From contig NZ_JAJLRA010000003.1 of the NCBI RefSeq assembly GCF_020991365.1, positions 248,001 through 312,000 of the forward strand: 64,000 nucleotides of DNA, written 5' to 3'. The translations under genes were made by a program, and so were the position numbers. Origin of the DNA: Streptacidiphilus sp. ASG 303. Its GTDB lineage: Bacteria > Actinomycetota > Actinomycetes > Streptomycetales > Streptomycetaceae. The notes beneath the pieces are model-generated. The model saw nothing but the letters and a program-made list of their open reading frames with translations, was not told the origin of the DNA and ran no database searches. Positions 44,987 to 53,079 of this stretch are shown here, piece after piece (the first letter of the stretch is position 1; every line of letters begins with the position of its first letter).

Positions 44987-45775
44987 TCATCCGGTTGCGT
45001 CCTTCTCCGCCTTCGCGGCGTCGACGGTCTCGCCGGGGAGCGGGGCCTGGATGTCCACCTCGGTGCCGAGGTCCGTGTAGCGGGTGGTGGTCGTCGCCGC
45101 GCCGCGGGGCATCCGCCAGGTCTTGCGCTCCTGGACGACCTCGTCGCGGCCGTTGATCCAGACGTCGGCGGTGATGCCGGTCGCCCCCTGCCTGAGGTAC
45201 GCGCCGAGGACGGAGACCCGCTGCGCGGCCGGGAGGCCGCCGGAGGCGCCCACGAGGGCCCTCACCGTGGCGGTGCCCCGGTAGTGGACGGCGTCGTCGC
45301 CGCCCACCCGCTCCGTGCCGATCCGCTCCAGCGTCCCCACCTCGGCCAGCGCCTCCAGGTCGGCGACCGGGTCGAGCTGCTCGCTCCAGGTGGAGTACAC
45401 GGCGGCCGCCGCCGCGCCGGGCCCGCCGGCCGCGGGGTCCTCCGGGTCGTACTCCGTCCAGTCGCCGCCGTCCGGGCCGAGGTGGACGGTGCCGTCGAGG
45501 GTCCGGACCTCGGTGGTGCCCGAGGGGCCGCGCAGCACGAGGTCCATCGCGGGCCTGCCGCCCCAGGAGAGCACCCCGCGGCCACCCACCGCGCCCTGCC
45601 CCGGGTCCTGCCGCTGCAGGGCCACCCGGGCGGCGCCGGCCTTCCGCATGACCCGGGAGGCCGCCAGGAACGCCTCCGCGGGGGTCCGCTCCCGGTGGTC
45701 CCCGCACGCCGCGGCACCGGCCAGCACCGCGGCGGCGGTGGCGGCCGCGGCGGCGGTGCGGAGGAGGGCGCGCAT
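44987..45775 (-). CDS. LppX/LprG-like lipoprotein, second copy
   Basis: A 262-residue lipoprotein with signal peptide MRALLRTAAAAATAAAVLAG and lipobox ending in Cys24 (GAAAC). The mature part shares the pattern of the downstream protein (GVLSWGGRPAMDLVLRG, DWTEYDP, ADVWINGRDEV and a terminal YTDLGTEVDIQAPLPGETVD). The two are 166 bases apart and probably arose by duplication, with strong divergence. Likely envelope lipid or precursor binding; not proven. Between rplA and rplJ, an unusual place that breaks the usual rplKA-rplJL order. Confidence 0.8.
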   Translation of the reverse strand: MRALLRTAAAAATAAAVLAGAAACGDHRERTPAEAFLAASRVMRKAGAARVALQRQDPGQGAVGGRGVLSWGGRPAMDLVLRGPSGTTEVRTLDGTVHLGPDGGDWTEYDPEDPAAGGPGAAAAAVYSTWSEQLDPVADLEALAEVGTLERIGTERVGGDDAVHYRGTATVRALVGASGGLPAAQRVSVLGAYLRQGATGITADVWINGRDEVVQERKTWRMPRGAATTTTRYTDLGTEVDIQAPLPGETVDAAKAEKDATG

Positions 45776-45805
45776 GGCCCGGGACTCTACCGACCCGGGG
45801 ACGGC

Positions 45806-45846
45806 GGCGGGCCCGCACCCCTGTCGACCAGGGGTGCGGGCCCGCC
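45806..45846 (-). terminator. Terminator after rplK-rplA
   Basis: A perfect 18-bp stem with a 5-base loop (45806-45823 with 45829-45846), 33 bases after the rplA stop. It separates rplKA from the lipoprotein genes. Confidence 0.75.
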
Positions 45847-45879
45847 GTACTGCGCTGCCGCGATGGCGCCTCGGGGGCG

Positions 45880-46602
45880 TCAGACCGCCGCGGGGTCCTC
45901 CTCGACGAGGAGGTTGCGGGTGCGGTTCGGGTCGACCGGGACGCCGGGGCCCATGGTGGTCGACACGGTGGTCTTCTTGATGTAGCGGCCCTTGGCGGCG
46001 GACGGCTTGGCCCGCAGCACCTCGTCGAGGGCAGCCGCGTAGTTCTCGACGAGCTGCTCGTCGGAGAAGGACGACTTGCCGATGATGAAGTGCAGGTTCG
46101 AGTGCTTGTCGACGCGGAACTCGATCTTGCCGCCCTTGATCTCGGTCACGGCCTTGGCCACGTCCGGGGTCACGGTGCCGGTCTTCGGGTTCGGCATGAG
46201 GCCACGGGGACCGAGCACGCGGCCCAGGCGGCCGACCTTGCCCATGAGGTCCGGGGTGGCGACGACGGCGTCGAAGTCCAGACGGCCCTTCGACACCTCG
46301 TCGATCAGCTCGTCGGCACCGACGATGTCGGCGCCCGCAGCCTCCGCGGCCGCCGCACGCTCACCGGTCGCGAAGACCAGGACCCGAGCGGTCTTGCCGG
46401 TGCCGTGCGGCAGGTTCACGGTGCTGCGGACCATCTGGTCGGCCTTGCGCGGGTCGACACCCAGGCGCATGGCGACCTCGACGGTCGAGTCGAACTTGGT
46501 GGTGGAGGTCGCCTTGGCCAGGCGGATGGCCTCCAGGGGGGCGTAGAGACGCTCGCGGTCGACCTTGCCGGCCGCGGCAGTCAGAGCCTTGCTGCGCTTC
46601 AC
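45880..46602 (-). CDS. rplA: 50S ribosomal protein L1
   Basis: L1 forms the mobile stalk at the E site and in many bacteria represses the L11-L1 mRNA. The 240-residue product starts at GTG 46602 ([20 protein letters not shown]), ten bases after AGGAG. It has [37 protein letters not shown] and [20 protein letters not shown]. 83 bases after rplK. Confidence 0.97.
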   Translation of the reverse strand: MKRSKALTAAAGKVDRERLYAPLEAIRLAKATSTTKFDSTVEVAMRLGVDPRKADQMVRSTVNLPHGTGKTARVLVFATGERAAAAEAAGADIVGADELIDEVSKGRLDFDAVVATPDLMGKVGRLGRVLGPRGLMPNPKTGTVTPDVAKAVTEIKGGKIEFRVDKHSNLHFIIGKSSFSDEQLVENYAAALDEVLRAKPSAAKGRYIKKTTVSTTMGPGVPVDPNRTRNLLVEEDPAAV

Positions 46603-46685
46603 TGCTGCTCCTGAGTGATCTGTGTGGAGTCGTGGTGGCGACGGGCCAGCGCCTGGCCCTACCACTGCGAGAACCGGAAGGGTTC

Positions 46686-47120
46686 TCAGCCCTCGACGGT
46701 GATGCCCATCGACCGGGCGGTGCCGGCGATGATCTTCTCGGCCTGGTCCAGGTCGTTGGCGTTGAGGTCGGGCATCTTGGTGGTGGCGATCTCGCGGACC
46801 TGGTCGCGGGTGATCTTCGCGACCTTGGTCTTGTGCGGCTCGCCGGAGCCCTTCTCCACGCCCGCGGCCTTCAGGATGAGGCGCGCGGCCGGCGGAGTCT
46901 TGGTGACGAAGGTGAAGGTGCGGTCCTCATAGACCGTGATCTCCACCGGCACCACCATGCCGCGCTGCGACTCGGTGGCGGCGTTGTACGCCTTGCAGAA
47001 CTCCATGATGTTGACGCCGTGCTGGCCCAGGGCGGGGCCGACCGGCGGCGCGGGGTTGGCCGCGCCTGCGTTGATCTGGAGCTTGATGAGCCCCGTGACC
47101 TTCTTCTTCTTGGGAGGCAT
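46686..47120 (-). CDS. rplK: 50S ribosomal protein L11
   Basis: L11 with its rRNA forms the GTPase-associated centre, the target of thiostrepton. The 144-residue product begins [20 protein letters not shown], has [20 protein letters not shown] and the C-terminal [25 protein letters not shown]. It has its own promoter and a leader of about 135 bases. Confidence 0.98.
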
Positions 47121-47261
47121 GTCTCTCCGGGTCCTTCTGAGAGGTGTTTCCCGACGGACGAGACCGGACGCGCGAGGCGTCGCGGACGGCCGTCAGGGCC
47201 TTGAGTGGCAGCGTGTGCGGGGTACCGGGCGGCGCCCGGGGTCACGCACACACATCGGACC

Positions 47262-47290
47262 ACGGTAACGCGAACCGGCCCCCGCACCAA
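47262..47290 (-). promoter_or_regulatory. Promoter of rplK-rplA
   Basis: TTGGTG (47285-47290), 17-base spacer, TACCGT (47262-47267), minus strand. It lies between the nusG terminators and rplK, giving a leader of about 135 bases. Confidence 0.6.
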
Positions 47291-47349
47291 AAACGGATTC
47301 CCCGGCCCGGCGCCCGGCCGCCCCGCGCACGCCCCGGGACGCGGGGTGC

Positions 47350-47432
47350 GGGGCGCCGCCGCCGGGCGTGCGGCGGCGCCCCGCCCGGAACGCGGAGGCC
47401 CCCGCCGGGCGGTCTTCCGCCGGACGGGGGCC
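47350..47432 (-). terminator. Dual terminators after secE-nusG
   Basis: First hairpin: 8-bp outer stem (47397-47404 with 47425-47432) with an inner stem, 17 bases after nusG. Second: a perfect 12-bp stem (47350-47361 with 47371-47382, 9-base loop). With the rplK promoter they account for most of the stretch 47121-47449, where I see no gene. Confidence 0.7.
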
Positions 47433-47449
47433 TTGCGCGGGGATCCGCG

Positions 47450-48409
47450 TCAGTTCTTCTGGATCTGGTCGAAGGAGAGCTCGACCGGGGTCTCCCGGCC
47501 GAAGATCTCGACCAGGCCCTTGACCTTCTTCGAGTCGGGGTTGATCTCGTTGATGGTCGCCTGGAGGGTGGCGAAGGGGCCGTCGGTGACGGTGACCGAG
47601 TCGCCGACCTCGAAGTCGAGCACCTGGACCTCGACCGGGCGGGACACCGAGGGCTTGCCGGCCTCCTTGGCCGCGGCGCGCTCCACGTCGGGGGCGAGCA
47701 TCTTGACGACCTCGTCCAGGGTCAGCGGGTACGGGTCGTAGGCGTTGCCCACGAAGCCGGTGACGCCGGGCGTGTTGCGGACGACGCCCCAGGACTCGTT
47801 GGTGAGGTCCATGCGCACCAGGACGTAGCCGGGGAGCTTGTTCTGGCGGATGGTCTTGCGGTCGCCGTTCTTGATCTGGACGACCTCTTCCTGGGGCACC
47901 TCGGCCTGGTAGATGTAGTCCTCGACGTTGAGCGAGACGGCGCGCTGCTCCAGGTTGGCCTTCACGCGGTTCTCGTAGCCCGCGTAGGTGTGGATGACGT
48001 ACCACTCGCCGGGGGCGAGCCGCAGCTCCTCGCGGAACTTGGCGACGGGGTCCACGTCCTCGGCCTCGGACTCGTCTGCCTCCGCGTCGCCGGCCTCCGC
48101 GTCGGCGGCCTCGGCGTCATCCTCGGACCCGGCGGCCCCGGACTCGCCGGCCTCCGCGTCGTGGCCCTCGTCGAAGGCCTCCTCGGCCTCGGTCTCGGCG
48201 TCGCCGGCGACGTGCAGGGCGGCCTCCTCGGCCGGGGCGCCGGCCTCGGCCTCGGCAGCCTCGACCTCGTCCGCGTCCGCGTCGGCCGCGTCGACGACCT
48301 GCTCCGCGGTGTCGCCCTCGGCCTCGGCCGAGCCGGCCGCGTCGCGCTCCACGGCGTCGTCCGCCTCGCGGACGGTCTCGTCGGCGTCGTACAGGGGGGA
48401 CTCAGACAC
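47450..48409 (-). CDS. nusG: Transcription factor NusG with acidic N-terminal extension
   Basis: NusG binds RNA polymerase and couples it to the ribosome (through S10) or to Rho. GTG 48409 gives 319 residues. The first 125 or so are an Asp/Glu/Ala-rich low-complexity extension, common in actinobacteria but longer than the E. coli protein (181 residues). The NGN domain follows ([47 protein letters not shown]) and then the KOW domain ([39 protein letters not shown]). Downstream of secE with a 189-base gap. Confidence 0.97.
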   Translation of the reverse strand: MSESPLYDADETVREADDAVERDAAGSAEAEGDTAEQVVDAADADADEVEAAEAEAGAPAEEAALHVAGDAETEAEEAFDEGHDAEAGESGAAGSEDDAEAADAEAGDAEADESEAEDVDPVAKFREELRLAPGEWYVIHTYAGYENRVKANLEQRAVSLNVEDYIYQAEVPQEEVVQIKNGDRKTIRQNKLPGYVLVRMDLTNESWGVVRNTPGVTGFVGNAYDPYPLTLDEVVKMLAPDVERAAAKEAGKPSVSRPVEVQVLDFEVGDSVTVTDGPFATLQATINEINPDSKKVKGLVEIFGRETPVELSFDQIQKN

Positions 48410-48472
48410 GGTGGCTGCTTCTTTCCTGGAGAGAGATGGAACGGTTCCGCGCCGTTGCCTTCTCCTGTCCAG

Positions 48473-48498
48473 TCCTCGAATCGGATCCTCGAATCAGA
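48473..48498. repeat. 13-bp tandem repeat upstream of nusG
   Basis: Two tandem copies, TCCTCGAATCGGA and TCCTCGAATCAGA, 12 of 13 identical. It lies in the secE-nusG gap, about 65 bases before the nusG start, and could be part of the nusG leader. Confidence 0.6.
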
Positions 48499-48598
48499 TC
48501 GATGCGAACAGCGTCCGTGTACGGCTCGGAAACTCAACAGTACCGAGTCAACGGTAGCGGGATTGTCCGATCGGTGCCGACGGCGCGGTCGTGGCAGG

Positions 48599-48898
48599 TC
48601 AGCCGAAGATCCAGAAGCTGAGCTTCGCGAAGCTCCAGTCGAGGCCCGAGACGAGCAGCATGATGACCACCACGAACGCGATCACGACGGTGGTGTAGGT
48701 CACCAGGTCGTTGCGGGTGGGCCAGACGACCTTGCGCAGCTCGGCGATGATCTGGCGGTAGAAGAGGGCGAGACGGGCGAAGAGGCCCTTCTTCTGCTTC
48801 GAGGCGCGCTTGCGGTCGCGGCGCGAGGGCAGCTCGCTCTGCTCTTCCCCGGGACGGCCGCGCTCAGGCGTCGCGGTGGAGCCCGTGGTCTCCGTCAC
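48599..48898 (-). CDS. secE: Preprotein translocase subunit SecE
   Basis: The essential clamp of SecY in the translocon. The 99-residue product has a charged cytosolic N-terminus (about 1-40) and the conserved LFYRQIIAELRKVVWPTRND. A single membrane helix follows (VTYTTVVIAFVVVIMLLVSG) and a short C-terminal end. This is the short one-helix form typical of Gram-positives. GTG start at 48898. It follows tRNA-Trp. Confidence 0.97.
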   Translation of the reverse strand: MTETTGSTATPERGRPGEEQSELPSRRDRKRASKQKKGLFARLALFYRQIIAELRKVVWPTRNDLVTYTTVVIAFVVVIMLLVSGLDWSFAKLSFWIFG

Positions 48899-48996
48899 TC
48901 GTCCTCACCTGAATCCGGTCGCAGTGCTGTCGGGGCCATCTCCGCGGCGAGCCCGCACGCTCGGTGGAGCGGGCGGGCTCGGCGCGGATCCAGCTG

Positions 48997-49069
48997 CAGG
49001 GCCAGAGGGACTCGAACCCCCAACCGCTGGTTTTGGAGACCAGTGCTCTACCAATTGAGCTATAGCCCT
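48997..49069 (-). tRNA. tRNA-Trp (CCA)
   Basis: A 73-base cloverleaf with a 7-bp acceptor (AGGGCTA/TGGCCCT, one G-T pair), D arm AGCTCAATTGGTAGAGC, anticodon loop CTCCAAA (anticodon CCA) and T arm GGGGGTTCGAGTCCCTC. The 3' CCA is not encoded. It is just upstream of secE, the common actinobacterial arrangement trpT-secE-nusG. Confidence 0.95.
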
Positions 49070-49350
49070 TCGGAGCCTCGCGGCGCCGAGATGCCTCCCA
49101 ACCTACCGCATCCTCACCGCTGCGTGGTGTACGCCGGCCGGTTGCATGTGACGGGGTGCCATCGAGCGACGAGTGTACGGGGTCCGGGCCGCCGCGTCGA
49201 ACCTGTTCCCGACGGCCGCGCGTCGGGATGCCTGCTCACGGGCGCGCGGGGCCTCCCGCGCGCCGCCCGTCCGGCCGGCCGTTCACCCGCCCGTGGACGC
49301 ATGGTGGAACGGCCGTGCCCGGCCGGGGGCGGTTCTGCGACGATGCAGGC
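49070..49350. promoter_or_regulatory. Divergent intergenic region tRNA-Trp / aspartate aminotransferase
   Basis: No gene seen. A TAGGTT (49100-49105, minus strand) is a candidate -10 for tRNA-Trp, without a clear -35. For the plus strand, GACGAT (49339-49344) lies 6 bases before the aminotransferase ATG. Confidence 0.35.
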
Positions 49351-50610
49351 ATGAGCGCTGCTTCCCCCCACCCTGCTCCTCAGCCCGACCCCGCCGCGCG
49401 GCCCGCCGACCGCCGGGTGTCGGCCCGCATCGGCGCCATCGCGGAGTCCGCGACCCTCGCCGTGGACGCCAAGGCCAAGGCCCTCAAGGCGGCCGGACGC
49501 CCGGTGATCGGCTTCGGCGCCGGCGAGCCGGACTTCCCCACCCCGGACTACATCGTCGAGGCGGCGGCACAGGCCTGCCGCGACCCGCGGTACCACCGCT
49601 ACACGCCGGCGGGCGGCCTGCCCGAGCTGAAGAAGGCGATCGCGGAGAAGACCCTCCGCGACTCGGGGTGGCGGGTGGACCCCTCGCAGGTCCTGGTGAC
49701 CAACGGCGGCAAGCAGGCCATCTACGAGGCGTTCGCCGCGATCCTCGACCCGGGCGACGAGGTGATCGTCCCCGCGCCGTACTGGACCACCTACCCGGAG
49801 TCGATCCGGCTGGCGGGCGGCGTGCCGGTGGAGGTCGTCGCCGACGAGACCACCGGCTACAAGGTCTCCGTGGAGCAGCTGGAGGCCGCGCGCACCGCGG
49901 ACACCAAGGTGCTGCTCTTCGTCTCCCCGTCCAACCCGACGGGCGCCGTCTACACCCGCGCCGAGGCCGAGGCGGTCGGCCGCTGGGCGGCGGAGCACGG
50001 CCTGTGGGTGCTCACCGACGAGATCTACGAGCACCTCGTCTACGGCGAGGCGGAGTTCCACAGCCTGCCGGTGCTGGTGCCCGAGCTCGCCGACAAGTGC
50101 ATCGTCGTCAACGGCGTGGCGAAGACCTACGCCATGACCGGCTGGCGCGTGGGGTGGCTGATCGGCCCGCAGGACGTCGTCAGGGCGGCCACCAACCTCC
50201 AGTCGCACGCCACCTCCAACGTGGGCAACGTGGCCCAGGTGGCCGCGCTCGCCGCGGTGAGCGGCGACCTGTCCGCGGTGGACGAGATGAAGACCGCCTT
50301 CGACCGCCGCCGCCGCACCATCGTGCGGATGCTCAACGAGATCGACGGCGTGGAGTGCCCCGAGCCCGAGGGCGCCTTCTACGCCTACCCGTCGGTGAAG
50401 GCGCTGCTGGGGAAGGAGATCCGCGGGAAGCGGCCGCGGACCTCCGTGGAGCTGGCGGCCCTGATCCTGGACGAGGCCGAGGTCGCGGTGGTCCCGGGCG
50501 AGGCGTTCGGCACCCCCGGCTACCTGCGCCTGTCGTACGCGCTGGGCGACGACGACCTGGTCGAGGGCGTCTCGCGGCTGCAGAAGCTGCTGGCCGAGGC
50601 GCGCGACTGA
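49351..50610 (+). CDS. Aspartate aminotransferase (class I/II)
   Basis: A PLP enzyme that transfers the amino group between aspartate and 2-oxoglutarate. The 419-residue product has [14 protein letters not shown], the PLP phosphate-site segment [31 protein letters not shown], the Asp of [11 protein letters not shown] and the PLP Lys258 ([14 protein letters not shown]). The C-terminal RLSYAL Arg binds substrate carboxylate. This is the type Ib group seen in Gram-positives and streptomycetes. The ATG at 49351 has no good ribosome binding site. It diverges from tRNA-Trp; the same order (aminotransferase, adenosine deaminase, murB) is known from streptomycetes. Confidence 0.93.
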   Translation: MSAASPHPAPQPDPAARPADRRVSARIGAIAESATLAVDAKAKALKAAGRPVIGFGAGEPDFPTPDYIVEAAAQACRDPRYHRYTPAGGLPELKKAIAEKTLRDSGWRVDPSQVLVTNGGKQAIYEAFAAILDPGDEVIVPAPYWTTYPESIRLAGGVPVEVVADETTGYKVSVEQLEAARTADTKVLLFVSPSNPTGAVYTRAEAEAVGRWAAEHGLWVLTDEIYEHLVYGEAEFHSLPVLVPELADKCIVVNGVAKTYAMTGWRVGWLIGPQDVVRAATNLQSHATSNVGNVAQVAALAAVSGDLSAVDEMKTAFDRRRRTIVRMLNEIDGVECPEPEGAFYAYPSVKALLGKEIRGKRPRTSVELAALILDEAEVAVVPGEAFGTPGYLRLSYALGDDDLVEGVSRLQKLLAEARD

Positions 50611-50626
50611 CGCGCCCGCGTCCGCA

Positions 50627-50660
50627 GGGGGCCCGCCGTCCTCCGGGGCGGCGGGCCCCC
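50627..50660 (+). terminator. Terminator after the aminotransferase gene
   Basis: A perfect 12-bp stem (50627-50638 with 50649-50660, 10-base loop), 16 bases after the stop. No T-tract. Confidence 0.65.
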
Positions 50661-50715
50661 GCCGTTCCCGGGCCCGCCCTTCCGGGGCCCGCCGTTCCCG
50701 GGCCCGCCGTTCCCG
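50659..50715. repeat. 15-bp tandem repeat after the aminotransferase gene
   Basis: About 3.8 copies of GGCCCGCCGTTCCCG with small variations (50671-50685, 50686-50700, 50701-50715, plus a partial first copy). Non-coding; directly after the terminator. Confidence 0.85.
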
Positions 50716-50794
50716 TGCCCCGGACGCGGCGCCGGACCCCCGGTTTTCGGGCGGTCGGTGTCCGCGGGGGCCTCCGGCACGGCAGAATCTCCCA

Positions 50795-51835
50795 ATGGAC
50801 CACCTGCACTCCTCCCCCGCGCCCGGGCGTGACGTACGGCTCCTCCCCAAGGCCCACCTCCACCTGCACTTCACCGGATCCATGCGGCCGACGACGCTGC
50901 TGGAGCTGGCCGACAAGCACGGCGTGCACCTCCCGGAGGCGCTGAGCTCGGGCGAGCCGCCGAGGCTGCGGGCCACCGACGAGCGCGGCTGGTTCCGCTT
51001 CCAGCGGCTGTACGACATGGCGCGCTCGGTGCTGCGCGACGAGGAGGACATCCGCCGGCTGGTCCGCGAGACGGCGGAGGACGAGCGGGCGGACGGCTCG
51101 GCCTGGCTGGAGATCCAGGTGGACCCCACGTCGTACGCGCCGCGGCTGGGCGGCCTGATCCCGGCGCTGGAGCTGATCCTGGACGCCGTCCGGGAGGCGT
51201 CGGACGCGACCGGCGTGCACATCCGGGTGCTGGTGGCCGCCAACCGCATGAAGAGCCCGATGGACGCCCGGACGCTCGCCCGGCTCGCGGTCCGCTACAC
51301 CGACCGGGGGGTCGTCGGCTTCGGCCTCTCCAACGACGAGCGGCGCGGACTGGCCCGCGACTTCGACCGGGCCTTCGACATCGCCCGGCGCGGCGGGCTG
51401 CTGGCGGCCCCGCACGGCGGCGAGCTGTCCGGCCCGGAGAGCGTCCGGGACTGCCTGGACGACCTGGGGGCGGCGCGCATCGGGCACGGCGTGCGGGCGG
51501 CCGAGGACGACCGGCTGATGCGGCGGCTGGCGGACCGGCAGGTCACCTGCGAGGTGTGCCCGGCCTCCAACGTGGCGCTGGGCGTGTACGAGAAGCCGGA
51601 GGACGTGCCGCTGCGGCGGCTCTTCGAGGCGGGCGTGCCGATGGCGCTGGGGGCGGACGACCCGCTGCTGTTCGGCTCGCGGCTGGCGGCCCAGTACGAC
51701 CTCGCGCGGGAGGCGCACGGCTTCACCGACGCGGAGCTGGCCGAACTGGCCCGGCAGTCGCTGCGGGCGAGCACGGCGCCGGACGACGTGCGGGCCCGGC
51801 TGCTGGCCGGGGTGGACGCCTGGCTGACGTCCTGA
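50795..51835 (+). CDS. Adenosine deaminase family protein
   Basis: A zinc hydrolase of the ADA/AMP deaminase fold, 346 residues. Active-site residues are visible: HLHLHFTG (zinc His pair), PHGGE (His and catalytic Glu), RIGHGVR (His), CEVCPASN and GADDPLLFGS (zinc and catalytic Asp). It likely deaminates adenosine or a related purine nucleoside to the inosine form; the HFTG segment replaces the usual HLDG, so the exact substrate is open. The ATG lies 6 bases after CAGAAT without a ribosome binding site, which hints at a leaderless mRNA. It converges on murB. Confidence 0.9.
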   Translation: MDHLHSSPAPGRDVRLLPKAHLHLHFTGSMRPTTLLELADKHGVHLPEALSSGEPPRLRATDERGWFRFQRLYDMARSVLRDEEDIRRLVRETAEDERADGSAWLEIQVDPTSYAPRLGGLIPALELILDAVREASDATGVHIRVLVAANRMKSPMDARTLARLAVRYTDRGVVGFGLSNDERRGLARDFDRAFDIARRGGLLAAPHGGELSGPESVRDCLDDLGAARIGHGVRAAEDDRLMRRLADRQVTCEVCPASNVALGVYEKPEDVPLRRLFEAGVPMALGADDPLLFGSRLAAQYDLAREAHGFTDAELAELARQSLRASTAPDDVRARLLAGVDAWLTS

Positions 51836-51882
51836 CCGGCCGCGGACGCGGCCGGTCCCGGCCGGGCCCCCAGGGCCCGGCC
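51836..51882. terminator. Two hairpins between converging adenosine deaminase and murB genes
   Basis: An 8-bp stem with a 4-base loop (51836-51843 with 51848-51855), then a 10-bp stem with a 3-base loop (51860-51869 with 51873-51882). They fill the gap and probably serve both directions. Confidence 0.65.
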
Positions 51883-51889
51883 CCGGACC

Positions 51890-52945
51890 TCAGAGCTCCA
51901 CGCCGACCATCACCGGCTCGTTGACCAGTTCCACGCCGAACGCGGCGCGGACGCCGTCGCGCACCTCGCGGGCGAGGGCCAGCAGGTCCTCGGTGGTGGC
52001 GTCGCCGCGGTTGGTGAGGGCGAGGGTGTGCTTGGTGGAGATGCGGGCCGGGCCGGCGCCCCAGCCCTTGGTGAAGCCGGCCCGGTCGATCAGCCAGGCG
52101 GCGGAGGTCTTCACGTGCCCGTCCCCGGCCGGGTAGGCGGGGGGCGCGGTGTCGGGGCCGAGGCGGTCGCGGACCCGGTCGAGGAAGGCGGCGTGGGCGG
52201 CCGCGTCGAGGATCGGGTTGGTGAAGAAGGAGCCTGCGGACCAGGTGTCGTGGTCGTCGGGGTCGAGCACCATGCCCTTGCCGGCGCGCAGCGCCAGCAC
52301 GGTGTCGCGGGCGGTGGCGAGCGGCACCCGCTCGCCCTGCTCCACGCCGAGGGCGCGGGCGACCTCGGCGTACTTCACGGGCGTGGAGAGGCCGCCGGCG
52401 TCCTCCAGCGCGAAGCGGACGCGCAGCACGACGTACCGCTCCGGGTCGGCCTTGAAGCGGCTGTGCCGGTAGGCGAAGCCGCACTCCGCACCGGGGATCG
52501 CGACGGTCCCGCCGAGGCGCCGGTCGTAGGCGGTGACCTCGGTGACGGTGGCGGAGACCTCCTGGCCGTACGCGCCGACGTTCTGCACGGGGGTCGCGCC
52601 GGCGGAGCCGGGGATGCCGGCCAGGAACTCGATCCCGGCGAGCCCCAGCCCGACGGTGCGGGCGACGGCGTCGGTCCACACCTCGCCGGCGGCGAGCTCC
52701 AGCACGCCGTCGCGGAGCTCGAAGCCGGTGGTGGCGATCCGCAGCGCGGTGCCGTCGAAGCCCTTGTCGCCGATGACGAGGTTGGAGCCGCCGCCGAGGA
52801 GCAGCAGCGGCTCGCCGGCGCGGTCGGCGGCCCGCACGGCCTCGACGACCTCGGCGTCGGTGGTGGCGGTGACCAGCCGGCGGGCCGGGCCGCCGAGGCG
52901 GAAGGTGGTCAGCGGGGCGAGCGGGGCGTCGTGGAGTACCTGCAC
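51890..52945 (-). CDS. murB: UDP-N-acetylenolpyruvoylglucosamine reductase
   Basis: Reduces the enolpyruvyl group with NADPH and FAD to form UDP-MurNAc, the second committed step of peptidoglycan synthesis. The 351-residue product has the FAD motifs LLLLGGGSNLVIGD and FLAGIPGSAGATPVQNVGAY GQE, Arg160 (FAYRHSRFK) and the catalytic Ser239 (AGSFFTNPIL). The best start is GTG 52945. No ribosome binding site is seen, but TACGCT lies exactly 6 bases upstream, so the mRNA may be leaderless. Confidence 0.94.
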   Translation of the reverse strand: MQVLHDAPLAPLTTFRLGGPARRLVTATTDAEVVEAVRAADRAGEPLLLLGGGSNLVIGDKGFDGTALRIATTGFELRDGVLELAAGEVWTDAVARTVGLGLAGIEFLAGIPGSAGATPVQNVGAYGQEVSATVTEVTAYDRRLGGTVAIPGAECGFAYRHSRFKADPERYVVLRVRFALEDAGGLSTPVKYAEVARALGVEQGERVPLATARDTVLALRAGKGMVLDPDDHDTWSAGSFFTNPILDAAAHAAFLDRVRDRLGPDTAPPAYPAGDGHVKTSAAWLIDRAGFTKGWGAGPARISTKHTLALTNRGDATTEDLLALAREVRDGVRAAFGVELVNEPVMVGVEL

Positions 52946-52951
52946 GGGAAC

Positions 52952-52957
52952 AGCGTA
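52952..52957 (-). promoter_or_regulatory. -10-like element directly before murB
   Basis: TACGCT on the minus strand, 6 bases before the GTG start, identical to the -10 of the str operon promoter. No clear -35; the preceding terminator stem occupies that place. Confidence 0.4.
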
Positions 52958-52968
52958 CGGGCACGCCG

Positions 52969-52997
52969 CGCCCCCGCTCCGGGACGGAGCGGGGGCG
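52969..52997 (-). terminator. Terminator after the MFS gene
   Basis: A perfect 12-bp stem with a 5-base loop (52969-52980 with 52986-52997), 82 bases after the MFS stop and just before the murB -10 element. Confidence 0.65.
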
Positions 52998-53079
52998 GGT
53001 CGGGGGCGGTCGGGCGGGGGGTGCCGGGGCACCGGCCCACCGCCCGGCGGCCCGGGGCGGCCGGGCCGCCCGGGGCCGT

